From assembly GCA_027459665.1 (NCBI GenBank), contig DAIDHN010000016.1, forward strand, positions 1 through 64,000: a stretch of DNA of 64,000 bases, given 5' to 3'. The notes beneath the pieces are model-generated. The model made no database searches and was not told the DNA's origin. It saw only the letters and a list, made by a program, of their open reading frames with translations. The first letter of the stretch is position 1. The number at the start of each line of letters is the position of its first letter. The position numbers and the translations under genes were made by a program. Origin of the DNA: Chthonomonadaceae bacterium (GTDB taxonomy: Bacteria > Armatimonadota > Chthonomonadetes > Chthonomonadales > Chthonomonadaceae). Positions 54,723 to 63,910 of this stretch are shown piece by piece.

Positions 54723-55526
54723 TCAGTGTGTACTCAGCAAGGTTGGCATAAGCCACTTCCATACCTCAAGCAGCGAAATGCAGGTGCCCAGCGACCCCAA
54801 AAAAATTGCCAGTGCTGCTGTGCGGCTGCCTGCCAGGTAGGGGCTGGCATGTATCCATTTGCGAGCCTTGACGGCGCGTGCTATGGCCAGCGGCCCCAGT
54901 ACCAGCCCAACAAGCAGGGGGATGAGGCTGAGCAGGCCAAAGGTAAGCGCCTCGCGGGCCTCACGGCATACTATAGGTTCAAAGTGATAGTGGTCATAGT
55001 GCCCTGCCTGTTCCTCTTTTTTGGCGGGGCGGCGGGCAGTTCTGCGCTTATGGGTAGGTTCTGGAAGCTGTATGAGCGCGCTGGCGGCAGGCATCTGCTG
55101 CCCGCCGGCGTCTGAATCGGGGTGTTCTTCCTCAAATTCCACCGAAGTGTCTTCTGCAGGCAGCCCTGCCTCTGCTGCAGCTCTGCGCTTCCATCTGCGC
55201 AGCACCCGTTCTGCCTGTTGGTAATCGGGCTGCAGCTGCAGAGCGCTCTGCACCGCCTGCTCTGCCTCTTTTTTTCGCCCAATGCGTTCTAGTGCAAGTC
55301 CCAGGTTGTATCGCGCCTGCGAGTTGTCGGGGTTGAGCTGCACTGCTTTCAGCAGCATCTTCACCGATTCATCGTCTCGTTTCAGTTCGTAATAAATGCC
55401 TCCCAGCACCATGTGCGAGTAGAAGTCGTTTGGCCCTGTTGCACAGGCTCTTTCCAGAAGCGGCAGCGCTTCATCATAGTCGCCTCGCCTCAATGCTGCA
55501 AGCCCTTTGTCCCTGTCCAGGTTCAT
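54723..55526 (-). CDS. TPR protein with C-terminal membrane segments
   Basis: 267 residues. Three TPR units occupy about 1-115 (GDYDEALPLLERACA, KMLLKAVQLNPDNSQARYNLG, KKEAEQAVQSALQLQPDY). A charged linker follows, then a DUF4190-like pair of hydrophobic helices (about 195-255, SLIPLLVGLVLGPLAIARA) ending near the C-terminus. The TPR part would face the cytosol. It lies 13 bases after the Hsp70-like gene, so an adaptor role for that chaperone is a reasonable inference. Confidence 0.82.
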   Translation of the reverse strand: MNLDRDKGLAALRRGDYDEALPLLERACATGPNDFYSHMVLGGIYYELKRDDESVKMLLKAVQLNPDNSQARYNLGLALERIGRKKEAEQAVQSALQLQPDYQQAERVLRRWKRRAAAEAGLPAEDTSVEFEEEHPDSDAGGQQMPAASALIQLPEPTHKRRTARRPAKKEEQAGHYDHYHFEPIVCREAREALTFGLLSLIPLLVGLVLGPLAIARAVKARKWIHASPYLAGSRTAALAIFLGSLGTCISLLEVWKWLMPTLLSTH

Positions 55527-55539
55527 GCGTGCATCTCCG

Positions 55540-57180
55540 TTAGCGCAGTTTCACCACTCGTTCTTCCGTGCGCAAATCGCGCTGCAGAAGCAGGTCGTGT
55601 ATGGTTGCGCAAAGGTACCTGTTGCTGTCTATATTGAAGTCTATGCGCAGGCGCGCCTGCTGTCCCTGTCCGGGGCGTGCCAGCCTGAGAGTGTCTCCCT
55701 CATTGAGTGCAATGACGCATTCGGTTTCTTCTGCATCAGACGGAACCCAGTATTCATTGCCGTTCATTCTCCTCATCCAGTTGAGCGAGGTTCTTCCTGC
55801 GTACCCTACTTCGCAAATGGGCAGCCGGAACATCTGCTGCCCTTCTGTTACCGCATAGTAACGTGTTTCAAACGGGTTGGGGGTGGGGTAGCCCGTGCCT
55901 CTGCGCACCAGTCTTTCGTACTCTGGTCTCTGCTGTTCATCGTTGTAGACCCTTATGGCGTAGTCGTGGTGCACTATCTGGTCTACCGAGTATCCCGCCC
56001 CGAATACTGCGGCGCCTTTGACTACAGCCTCAAACGGTTCCCAGTAATGCACGCGCTGTGCGCCAAACAGTCTTTCAAACAGGTCTCGCACTCCCGGCAG
56101 CAGGGTAGAGCCACCCACCAGCAGTATGGCATCTATCTGCGCCTCATCAATTTCATGCCGGCAGTCATCCAGCAGTGCCTCTGTGAGGGTTTCCAGGGTT
56201 TGGTACAGCCCATTTCGCTGCAGCATTTCTACAAACTCCATGCGAGTCACTTCTATGTGTACCCCGCCCTGAAGCAGAAAGTAGCTGCTGTCGGCGATGT
56301 TTGCCTTGTTGCTCAGGTCTTTTTTTATGGCTTCAGCCTGTGCAAGCAGCATGGGGCGCAGTGCGGACTGGTGGGCAGGCAGTCTTTCACAGGCATAGTC
56401 TGCCAGCCAGTTGTCTATAGTTTCTCCGCCGAGTATGGTTCCCCGGCCTGCAATCAGTCTGGCTTTGCGCTGCTCGCCTTCGCGCCCGCTGCCTGCTGGC
56501 TGGGTGCGCACCAGGGCCAAATCGAGCGTGCCTCCTCCGAAGTCTACCACCATGAGAAATTTTTCTTCGGTAAGGTCTACGCCATAGCCCAGCGCTGCGG
56601 CTACAGGCTCATCGAGGGTATGAAATCGTGAAACCCCCAGCTTGCGTGTAATCTGGTAGAGTTCTGCGCGATAGGGTTCGTAGCTGTCTATAGGCACGGT
56701 CATGGTGAGGTCGGCTACCTGGCCTTCTCTTCGCCACCATCGCAGTGCGCGGGCTATCTGCTGCAGTCTGGATCGGTTGGGCTGGTGGTTTTTGCGCTCG
56801 TAGTCCTCACAATTGTGCAGCAGTTCCTGCAGAAATACTGTGGCGCACTGGCGGGCAGAAATTGTTTCTATGCCTATCTGTGCAACAGCCTGCTGGCTGG
56901 AGCGTGCCAGTGTTTTTTTGAAAGACCTTGCCAGCGGGCCAATTCCCTGCATTTCATAGGTACTCATAATTTCCCTGGCAGACAGAGCCGGTCTTCCTAT
57001 GATTGCCCGCTGCGCATCCTGGAAATAGATGGCAGATGGAATGAGCGGCGTATGCCAGGCAGGTTCATAGTCTGCCAGTTCTTCCAGAGCCACTGTAACC
57101 GCATGGGTATCGGCCCATCTGGCTATCAGTGTATTGGTAGTGCCCAGGTCTATTGCCCAGTGCGTCTCATTTTTTTTCAA
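55540..57180 (-). CDS. Hsp70-like ATPase
   Basis: 546 residues. The actin-like nucleotide domain shows phosphate 1 IDLGTTNTLIA, the connect region, phosphate 2 VVDFGGGTLDLALV and the adenosine motif ILLVGGSTLLPGV, with an insertion around 125-160. The C-terminal part (about 430-546) is shorter than the DnaK substrate domain and lacks the EEVD-like lid tail, so this is a divergent Hsp70 rather than DnaK. Its operon partners are a TPR membrane protein and a BadF-type kinase. It may be specialised for particular envelope or vWA-cluster clients. Confidence 0.88.
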   Translation of the reverse strand: MKKNETHWAIDLGTTNTLIARWADTHAVTVALEELADYEPAWHTPLIPSAIYFQDAQRAIIGRPALSAREIMSTYEMQGIGPLARSFKKTLARSSQQAVAQIGIETISARQCATVFLQELLHNCEDYERKNHQPNRSRLQQIARALRWWRREGQVADLTMTVPIDSYEPYRAELYQITRKLGVSRFHTLDEPVAAALGYGVDLTEEKFLMVVDFGGGTLDLALVRTQPAGSGREGEQRKARLIAGRGTILGGETIDNWLADYACERLPAHQSALRPMLLAQAEAIKKDLSNKANIADSSYFLLQGGVHIEVTRMEFVEMLQRNGLYQTLETLTEALLDDCRHEIDEAQIDAILLVGGSTLLPGVRDLFERLFGAQRVHYWEPFEAVVKGAAVFGAGYSVDQIVHHDYAIRVYNDEQQRPEYERLVRRGTGYPTPNPFETRYYAVTEGQQMFRLPICEVGYAGRTSLNWMRRMNGNEYWVPSDAEETECVIALNEGDTLRLARPGQGQQARLRIDFNIDSNRYLCATIHDLLLQRDLRTEERVVKLR

Positions 57181-57229
57181 GTGAATTAAAGCCTGCCCTG
57201 TATTATATTGATTTTTACGAACGGGCCTG

Positions 57230-58207
57230 TCAGGTTTTTACTCTGCCAGACTGTTTCAGGCTGGTTTGCAGAGTTTCAAGCAGGCTTTCATCGAGGCGTA
57301 TGCCAATGGCTTCGAGCGCCATAAGCGCTGCTGCCGCGGCGGCGGGCACTGCAGGCGGTACGATGCGCACTTCCGGGGCGTATTTGTGCAGTCTTTCCCG
57401 AAAGGGCCTCAGTACGTTTCGGCCAGCCCGAAATACCCCGCCTGCTGTGCCCAAAGGCACGTCGCTGTGCTGCAGGTTCAGTTTTTCAAGCGTTTTGAGG
57501 GCAAGCAGCGCCAGTTCCTTGCCTGCACTGTCGAGAATGCGCATGGCGGTGCGATCGCCCTGTGATGCCGCCTTGCTTACCAGCTCGGCCAGCGCTGCAA
57601 TGTCTGCACGAGACATGCTGCTGTACACCAGCGTATGCACCTGTTGAAAATCGTTCATTTCCAGGTGTTCCAGCAGCATGGCGAGTATTTGCGTTTCCTC
57701 TGCTCTGCCATCCTTGTACCGGCAGCAGGCGTTTAGCGCCTGCACGGCAATCCAGTAGGCGCTGCCCTCATCTCCCATCAGGTAGCCCCAGCCGCCGGTA
57801 ACTGCTTCCTCACCCTTTGCCGTGCGGCCAAAGGCTGCAGAACCTGTGCCGGCTATCACTACTGCACCTGGCCGGCCAAACGTAGAGGCATAGAGAGCTA
57901 TGCGTGTATCATGACCAAACAGTACGCGCTCTGCCGGCACAAGAGGGCGGCAAAGCTGCTCCATGTGCGCCGATGCACCCGTCATGCCCAGGCAGGCGGC
58001 TGCAATAGGCTGGTGCTGCAGTTCTGCCATTGTGATAGATTCTTGCAGGGCAGAACGAACAGAATGCTGAATGCGCGCCGTGCCGCCAGGCTCATGAATA
58101 TGATTGGCCGGGCCGCCTATTCCTATACCGAGGAGGCAGCCGGTTTCATCCAGCAACACTGCTGTTGTGGTTGTCTGACCGCCATCTATTCCGATGACAT
58201 AGCGCAT
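57230..58207 (-). CDS. BadF/BadG/N-acetylglucosamine kinase-type ATPase
   Basis: About 325 residues. The ASKHA fold start YVIGIDGGQTTTTAVLLD, AGTGSAAFG and GWGYLMGDEGSAYWIA place it in the BadF/BcrA and GlcNAc-kinase group, most like N-acetylglucosamine kinases that recycle amino sugars. ATG 58207 is used although AAAGGAGG is 15 bases away. It is first in the operon with the Hsp70-like gene, 49 bases before it, and is divergent from the vWA gene. Confidence 0.88.
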   Translation of the reverse strand: MRYVIGIDGGQTTTTAVLLDETGCLLGIGIGGPANHIHEPGGTARIQHSVRSALQESITMAELQHQPIAAACLGMTGASAHMEQLCRPLVPAERVLFGHDTRIALYASTFGRPGAVVIAGTGSAAFGRTAKGEEAVTGGWGYLMGDEGSAYWIAVQALNACCRYKDGRAEETQILAMLLEHLEMNDFQQVHTLVYSSMSRADIAALAELVSKAASQGDRTAMRILDSAGKELALLALKTLEKLNLQHSDVPLGTAGGVFRAGRNVLRPFRERLHKYAPEVRIVPPAVPAAAAAALMALEAIGIRLDESLLETLQTSLKQSGRVKT

Positions 58208-58502
58208 GGATATTCCAGCATGCCTCCTTTGAATATTTGTATAATACTGCAGCAATTTCAACATGAGCCTAACAAATTCCTGCACATGAAACGCACCATG
58301 CCGCTGCAATGCTTTCTTGATAACAGGTGAAGAAGAGTGAAACCGGTATTTTCTGTGATGCGTAGTACTGGCAAAGAACAGGAATGACTGGTATACTGCA
58401 ATAAGAAGTGTTGCTGTAATTCATGTTTTTTTGAAAACTGCAGTTATGCTACAGCGTCTGAATCATCATCAGTTATTTTTTCGTGAACATTAAGGAGCGG
58501 TG

Positions 58503-59213
58503 ATGCCTGCTGTAAGAAGACACTCCAGAAGACAGAGAAACGACGGAAACTCTGCCCCTCGCACCGAAACGCTGGCGGGCCTGCTGGCGCTTGTTCTGAT
58601 TGGTCTGGTGATTGCAGCAGGAGCTGTTTTGATGCGACATTCAAATGATGCCCACCCTGCTGTAGACCTGCTGGTTGGGGCAGATGACACTGCAAGCGTG
58701 CACGCCGGCAAAAGAAAACAGGTGTTTGGCGTGCTGGATGAAACCGTAAGCGAACTGCTGCCGCAAAATTCTACCGTAGATTTGTGGTCGTACGATGTAA
58801 ACGCACACCAGTTTGGCAGCCAGCAGCCCATTCATGCAGAAGACCTGTGGCCAGCAGAAGACCGCATTATGGCCCTGCACCCCACAACCTACGGCACGCA
58901 CCCCGGGGTGGTTCTGGAAGATATGGAAGCGAGGGCGCAGCAGGATGATCAGGCGGGCAAACCCGTGGTGATACTGCTCTTGACCGATGGAGAAGACCAG
59001 AACCCGAAAGAAACCCGAAAAGCCCTGATGCAGCTTGAAAACGACAGCATGCTGCGGGCAGTGTGGTTTTGCGGCGCTACAGGGTCAAACGGATTTCTGG
59101 CCATGCTGAACCGCAGATGGAAGCCCATTCTCGGAAATAAACTCATTGTTACAGGTAAATTCGACTCTCAGCACGGCCTGGATGAATTGCGCACCCTGTT
59201 GAATGGAAAGTGA
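58503..59213 (+). CDS. Membrane-anchored von Willebrand factor A-domain protein
   Basis: 236 residues. A basic N-terminus and one helix (about 24-43) anchor it; the rest is a vWA domain, with a MIDAS-like D-D-T-A-S in place of DxSxS and the conserved LLLTDGEDQN strand end. AAGGAG precedes ATG 58503. It is first in an operon with the coiled-coil and DUF2135-like genes. It probably binds a metal-dependent partner on the outer face or in the periplasm. Confidence 0.85.
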   Translation: MPAVRRHSRRQRNDGNSAPRTETLAGLLALVLIGLVIAAGAVLMRHSNDAHPAVDLLVGADDTASVHAGKRKQVFGVLDETVSELLPQNSTVDLWSYDVNAHQFGSQQPIHAEDLWPAEDRIMALHPTTYGTHPGVVLEDMEARAQQDDQAGKPVVILLLTDGEDQNPKETRKALMQLENDSMLRAVWFCGATGSNGFLAMLNRRWKPILGNKLIVTGKFDSQHGLDELRTLLNGK

Positions 59214-59220
59214 GCGATCA

Positions 59221-60777
59221 ATGGATGAAGAGCTGCATAACCTGCCCGACACCGCAGTAGTTGCCGAACCCGCCAGGGGACAGGTGCGAGAAGCTGACAG
59301 GGAAATACACAATGCTGCGCATGTAAACGGACACAGGCCGCCGCTTTTCTGGCAGGGCGCTCCTGCCCAGGATACTATCTGGCATATACCCCCCACTCCG
59401 CTCGACCCCGATCGGGAGAGAGAGCATCAGCGCAACCTGAAAATGCTGGATGATCTAAGCTCTCTGCTGAAAGACAATCCGTTTCGGGCATGGGAGGTGC
59501 GCTGGCGTTACCTTACCCGCACTGCAGCAGCAGCAGCAGAGCATTACGATGTTGAGTACGAAGCGCGAAAACAGCTGGAGGAACTGCGCGTACAGGCAAA
59601 GGCAGAAACCACGCATCTCACCGACAGGGTGAACAAGCTGCGGGCAGAATACCAGAGCATGGAGGAGCAGCTGGCGCAGGCACGAACGAAGCTGGCGCGC
59701 AGCGTGGCCAGTGCCGGGCTGAGCATTGAGCCGGAAGAGGCGGCAAAAGGAGAGCAGACCACACATCTGGATGAAGAGAATGTGATAGAAACCATCAGCC
59801 CCATTCTGGTGGAAGACGCCCTGCAGAACTCTGTGCCCAAACTGGATGAGATGGCAGGCAGAGAGGGGGTGCTGCCTATTCATAAGCCAGACTTTATGTC
59901 GTCGCTTTTGCGATCGGTGATGCAGTTTATCGCCCCCGCTGTGGCAGGGCTGCTGCTGGCTGTCAGCCTGGGCACCCTGATTGGGCTGATCGATTTGGAT
60001 ACGCTGCTGCGCTCAGACGGCCTGCCTCGCATTGTGCTTTCTGCCGGGCTTGGATTTGTGATTGTCTACCTGATGGGCGAGGTGTTTCATACTGCTGTAT
60101 CTATGCTGGCGCGCAACCTCGAAAGCCGGCACTCTGAGGGTGAGGGCAGAGCGGTACCGCGCATACGCGCCGGTATGGGCCTTGCTATTGCCTTTGCCTC
60201 TATTGCCTTGCTGCTGGGGCTGGCGGAGGTGACAGCCGAAGGCATGGGGCTGCGCATGCTGCATCAGCAGCAAATACTGAGGCAGATGCGCTTTCAGGCC
60301 CCCAATACACCGCCGCCTGCCGAACTGCCGCTGCCGCTCTATATGCTGATTGGCACTCTGATCAGCGGGCCGTACCTGCTGTTTAAATGCGTGAGCGGCT
60401 GGAACGAGAATGAAAGCCAGATGCGGCAGGGCTGGCTGCTGCACAGGCAGAGCGTCTGGCTGGAAGAAAAACGAAAAGAACCTGATGTGCAGGAGACTTT
60501 TCATTTGGCGCATGTGGTGCAGCACCTGGAAAACAACCTGCGGCGCATCAAACGCGAGCTGAAGCACGCCGAGCAGGAACGCAGCGAGATGTCGCATCCC
60601 ACCCTGCCCCCGCAGGTACAGGCCCGACTGGATGCATCGCGTGCAGCTGCAGTGGGAGAAGCAACCGGATTTCAGAAACTGGTGGAAGACCTGTTGCATG
60701 CGAAGGAGCCTCTGCCACAGCCGCCTCAAACGAAACCAGCGGCAGTCAAGCCCGCGCGCGCGGGCTGGAAACGCTGA
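59221..60777 (+). CDS. Coiled-coil membrane protein of unknown function
   Basis: About 518 residues. A coiled coil (about 115-185, rich in Glu/Lys/Ala with LAQARTKLARSV) is followed by four or five hydrophobic helices (about 225-390) and a second coiled coil (about 415-475). ATG 59221 is preferred, but ATG 59203 overlaps the previous gene and is also in frame. No family recognised. Its place between the vWA and DUF2135-like genes suggests the scaffold of one complex. Confidence 0.75.
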   Translation: MDEELHNLPDTAVVAEPARGQVREADREIHNAAHVNGHRPPLFWQGAPAQDTIWHIPPTPLDPDREREHQRNLKMLDDLSSLLKDNPFRAWEVRWRYLTRTAAAAAEHYDVEYEARKQLEELRVQAKAETTHLTDRVNKLRAEYQSMEEQLAQARTKLARSVASAGLSIEPEEAAKGEQTTHLDEENVIETISPILVEDALQNSVPKLDEMAGREGVLPIHKPDFMSSLLRSVMQFIAPAVAGLLLAVSLGTLIGLIDLDTLLRSDGLPRIVLSAGLGFVIVYLMGEVFHTAVSMLARNLESRHSEGEGRAVPRIRAGMGLAIAFASIALLLGLAEVTAEGMGLRMLHQQQILRQMRFQAPNTPPPAELPLPLYMLIGTLISGPYLLFKCVSGWNENESQMRQGWLLHRQSVWLEEKRKEPDVQETFHLAHVVQHLENNLRRIKRELKHAEQERSEMSHPTLPPQVQARLDASRAAAVGEATGFQKLVEDLLHAKEPLPQPPQTKPAAVKPARAGWKR

Positions 60778-60780
60778 CCC

Positions 60781-61971
60781 GTGCTGCGATTTCGGGCGCT
60801 GTTTGCCCTCATTGGCGCAGCTGCCTGCCTGCTAGCCGCACTGGGGATGGAGGGCATTTTTGCCGCCTCGCGTCTTGCCAGAAAACTGAACGACAGCGCG
60901 GCGCCGGTGCTGATTTACCGCAGCGAAATTGCCAGGCGCCTGCAAATGGCAGGCGGAAGCAGCGGCGATGTGCAGATTTCGCTCTCATGGAATAACCGCA
61001 ACGACCTCGACCTTTCGTGCGTAGACCCGCTGGGAAGCAGAATATGGTTTGCCGACAGGTCGTCTCCCTCAGGCGGACGCCTTGATGTAGATGCCAACAG
61101 CAATGTGGATAACCTGACCCGGCACCCGGTAGAGAATATATACTGGCCGTATGGCAGGGCGCCAAGAGGCACCTACACGGTATATGTTACCTATTATGCC
61201 CAGCATGACACGATGCTGCCTACTCGGTGGCGCGTGCAAACACTGGTTCATGGCGAGCTGCATGTATACAGAGGCACACTGACCCAGGTAAAGCAGCGTG
61301 AGAAGGCTGTGACATTTCAGGTTGGCGCGGGTTCTTCTTTCTGGAAAGCGTGGCTGCTGGGCGTATTGATGGGCGCTGCAGTTACGGCATTGTGGAGCAT
61401 GGCGCTTGGGCTGCTGCTTTCGGTAATGCTGCCGGCGGTTGAAAGCGCAGTATGGCGCAGCAGGGAAAATGCGTGGCTTTGCTCGCCCAGGCAGGCAGGG
61501 CGCGCCATGCTGAGCATAATAGGCGCTGCCTGCCTTGCCGGAATACTGGGGCAGGTGGTTTTCAGTTTGGCAAAACTTGCGTTTCAGGCAATGAACCTTG
61601 CTGCTTTTTTCAGCGTTGGCCTGCTGACCCTTACAGCGCATTTGGCGGGATTTATTGTGCTTGGCATTGTGCTTGGAAGCGGCTTGGGGGGGAATATACC
61701 GTTTCTTGCCAAATCTGATGCCCGGCTGGCCGGTTTTTTTGCAGGCATTGGAGCTGCTCTGCTTTATATTTACTGGCCGGGCAGCCTGAGCGGAATGGCC
61801 GGGCGCACCGCTGCAGCTCTGCTGCTTGGCTTTGCCTATGGCTGGATGATAAAAATGCTTTTTCCTGAACATGAAGATGAAGAACCGCCCCCGCCCGCTG
61901 CAGACTGGCTGGAACCCATGCATATTGCGCCGCAGCGAGCTTCGGCGGCTGGCCGACTGAAAGGGCTGTAG
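60781..61971 (+). CDS. Membrane protein with DUF2135/YfaP-like domain
   Basis: 396 residues from a GTG start, three bases after the preceding stop. One N-terminal helix (about 4-23) is followed by an extracytoplasmic beta domain (about 60-170) with NDLDLSCVDPLG, RIWFADRSSPSGG and ENIYWPYGRAPRGTYTVYV, the pattern of DUF2135 (YfaP). Then come about six helices and a short acidic Pro-rich tail. DUF2135 domains are known companions of vWA proteins. Confidence 0.82.
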   Translation: MLRFRALFALIGAAACLLAALGMEGIFAASRLARKLNDSAAPVLIYRSEIARRLQMAGGSSGDVQISLSWNNRNDLDLSCVDPLGSRIWFADRSSPSGGRLDVDANSNVDNLTRHPVENIYWPYGRAPRGTYTVYVTYYAQHDTMLPTRWRVQTLVHGELHVYRGTLTQVKQREKAVTFQVGAGSSFWKAWLLGVLMGAAVTALWSMALGLLLSVMLPAVESAVWRSRENAWLCSPRQAGRAMLSIIGAACLAGILGQVVFSLAKLAFQAMNLAAFFSVGLLTLTAHLAGFIVLGIVLGSGLGGNIPFLAKSDARLAGFFAGIGAALLYIYWPGSLSGMAGRTAAALLLGFAYGWMIKMLFPEHEDEEPPPPAADWLEPMHIAPQRASAAGRLKGL

Positions 61972-62079
61972 CCCTGCCAGTGGCAGCGGCATTGGCAAAA
62001 AGCTTTGCCGCCGGCAGATATGCGGCCGGTTTTACTTGACCAGACCCTGCAGCAGAGGGTACAGTGTACGCAGAGAATA

Positions 62080-62160
62080 AAACGGTCGCGCAACTGGCGT
62101 ATGCGAAGAGTACACTTCGGGGGAGCGCGTGCCTGCTGTCTGCCGCGCGCCTGGGCTGTT
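62080..62160 (+). promoter_or_regulatory. ZTP/ZMP riboswitch (pfl motif)
   Basis: The conserved 5' core GGTCGCGCAACTGGCG (from 62084) and the 3' core CCGCGCGCCTGGGCTG (from 62143) match the pfl consensus, spaced by a variable linker. The motif senses ZMP/ZTP, the purine intermediate that rises when 10-formyl-THF is short. Downstream pairing (GGGCT ... AGCCC, about 62153-62188) may form the expression platform just before the purH Shine-Dalgarno. The rest of the 265-base leader shows no gene. Confidence 0.82.
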
Positions 62161-62236
62161 CCACACATACTTTTGCGGTGGAAAGCCCGGCAGTCTGCCG
62201 CTTTCTTCCGCCCTGTTGAATAAAGGAGAATTGCGC

Positions 62237-63838
62237 ATGACTGCCAAACGACGCGCTTTGCTGAGTGTTTCTGATAAAAGCGGCCTCATTGCTTTTGCAC
62301 AGGGGCTGCACGAGCTGGGATATGAGCTGATTTCTACCGGAGGCACAGCCGCAGCACTCTCGCAGGCCGCTCTGCCTGTATTGAATGTAAGCGACCTCAC
62401 CGGTTTTCCTGAAATGCTGGACGGCCGCGTAAAAACCCTTCATCCGGCTGTGCATGGGGGCCTGCTGGCAGACAGGAGCAAGCCGGAGCACATGGAGGCC
62501 ATTGCCCGGCAGAACATTGCCCCCATCGACCTGGTATGCATCAACCTCTATCCGTTTGCCGCTACAACTGCCCGCCCCGATGTCACTTTGGAAGAGGCTA
62601 TAGAGAACATAGACATAGGCGGCCCCGCCATGATAAGGTCTGCTGCGAAGAACCATGGCGGTGTTACTGTAGTAACCAGCCCGCAGGCGTATGAGGCGCT
62701 GCTGGAAGAACTGAAGGGCAATGGCGGCGATACCACGCTGGAAACCCGAAGAAGGCTTGCTGTGGCTGCATTTGCCCACACTGCAGCATACGATACCGCC
62801 ATTAGCAGCTGGCTTGCCCCGCGCCTTGCACCTGGAACCATGGCAGAAGGAATGCCTGAGTTTTTCGGTATGCATTTGCACAGGGCGCAAAGCTGCCGAT
62901 ACGGAGAAAACCCTCATCAGCAGGCTGCATTTTACACAGCCGCAGGGGTTGCAGAACCATGCGTGGCCAATGCGCGCCAGCTGCACGGCAAAGAGCTTTC
63001 GTACAACAATATATATGACCTGAATGCAGCGCTGGAAACCGTGAAGGAATACAGTGAGGAGAGGCAGGCTGCCGCGGTAGTGATCAAGCATGCCAACCCG
63101 TGCGGCGCGGCGCTGGGAGAGACTCTTGCCGAGGCTTTTCGCAAGGCGCGCGCCGGAGACCCAGTTTCTGCTTTCGGCGGGATACTGGCTATTACCCGCA
63201 CGCTGGATGTTGCAACCGCTGAGGAAATTACAGGTAAAAACACCTTTTTTGAAGCCATTATCGCCCCCGGATACGAACCGGAAGCGCTGCCTATTCTAAC
63301 GCAAAAGAAAGCATGGGGGGCAAATCTGAGGCTGCTGGAAGCAGGTGATTTGAAGGGGTGGCGAAACAAGGCGGCAGCTACCGGTCCCGATTTCAAGAGG
63401 GTAACGGGCGGGCTGCTTGTGCAAACCCCCGACCATCTGCTGCTTGCGCCCAGCGACCTGAAATGCGTAACCGAACGCACACCTACCGAGGCCGAGGTGG
63501 AAGAGCTGCTGTTTGCGTGGCGGGCAGTAAGGCATGTGAAGAGCAACGCCATTGTATTTTCGCACAACAGAATGCTGATTGGGGTAGGGGCGGGGCAGAT
63601 GAACCGGGTGCAGTCGGTCAGGCTGGCGGTGCAGCAGGCCGGCGAGATGGCGCGCGGTGCCGTGATGGCTTCAGATGCTTTTTTCCCGTTTCCCGATGGC
63701 CCTGAAGCGGCGGCTGAAGCGGGAATCAAGGCAATTATTCAGCCGGGCGGCAGCAAAAAAGATGAGGAAACTATTGCTGTGTGCAACCGGTATGGCATCG
63801 CCATGGTGTATACCGGCATAAGGCACTTTTTGCACTAA
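62237..63838 (+). CDS. purH: Bifunctional AICAR transformylase/IMP cyclohydrolase
   Basis: 533 residues. The N-terminal MGS-like cyclohydrolase domain (to about 145, LLSVSDKSGL, LISTGGTA, GRVKTLHP) precedes the transformylase with IKHANPCG, DPVSAFGG and the C-terminal YTGIRHFLH. It carries out the last two steps of IMP synthesis. ATG 62237 follows AAGGAG; a longer frame runs back into the riboswitch and is rejected. The riboswitch upstream is fitting because its ligand ZMP is the substrate of PurH. Confidence 0.98.
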   Translation: MTAKRRALLSVSDKSGLIAFAQGLHELGYELISTGGTAAALSQAALPVLNVSDLTGFPEMLDGRVKTLHPAVHGGLLADRSKPEHMEAIARQNIAPIDLVCINLYPFAATTARPDVTLEEAIENIDIGGPAMIRSAAKNHGGVTVVTSPQAYEALLEELKGNGGDTTLETRRRLAVAAFAHTAAYDTAISSWLAPRLAPGTMAEGMPEFFGMHLHRAQSCRYGENPHQQAAFYTAAGVAEPCVANARQLHGKELSYNNIYDLNAALETVKEYSEERQAAAVVIKHANPCGAALGETLAEAFRKARAGDPVSAFGGILAITRTLDVATAEEITGKNTFFEAIIAPGYEPEALPILTQKKAWGANLRLLEAGDLKGWRNKAAATGPDFKRVTGGLLVQTPDHLLLAPSDLKCVTERTPTEAEVEELLFAWRAVRHVKSNAIVFSHNRMLIGVGAGQMNRVQSVRLAVQQAGEMARGAVMASDAFFPFPDGPEAAAEAGIKAIIQPGGSKKDEETIAVCNRYGIAMVYTGIRHFLH

Positions 63839-63857
63839 ACCGGTCTGGCAGAGTTGT

Positions 63858-63882
63858 CCGGTGCAGCGGCCTGCTGTACCGG
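63858..63882 (+). terminator. Hairpin downstream of purH
   Basis: CCGGTGCAGC and GCTGTACCGG pair (one G-U) around GGCCT, followed by CTTCATTTTA. It lies between purH and a convergent gene, so it may end both. Confidence 0.6.
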
Positions 63883-63910
63883 CTTCATTTTACAACCTTG
63901 CCAGCGGCTT

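Noticed and set aside
61652-63091. Minus-strand open frame of 479 codons over the DUF2135-like gene and purH
   Set aside because: Crosses the riboswitch and two real genes on the other strand and has no recognisable domain.
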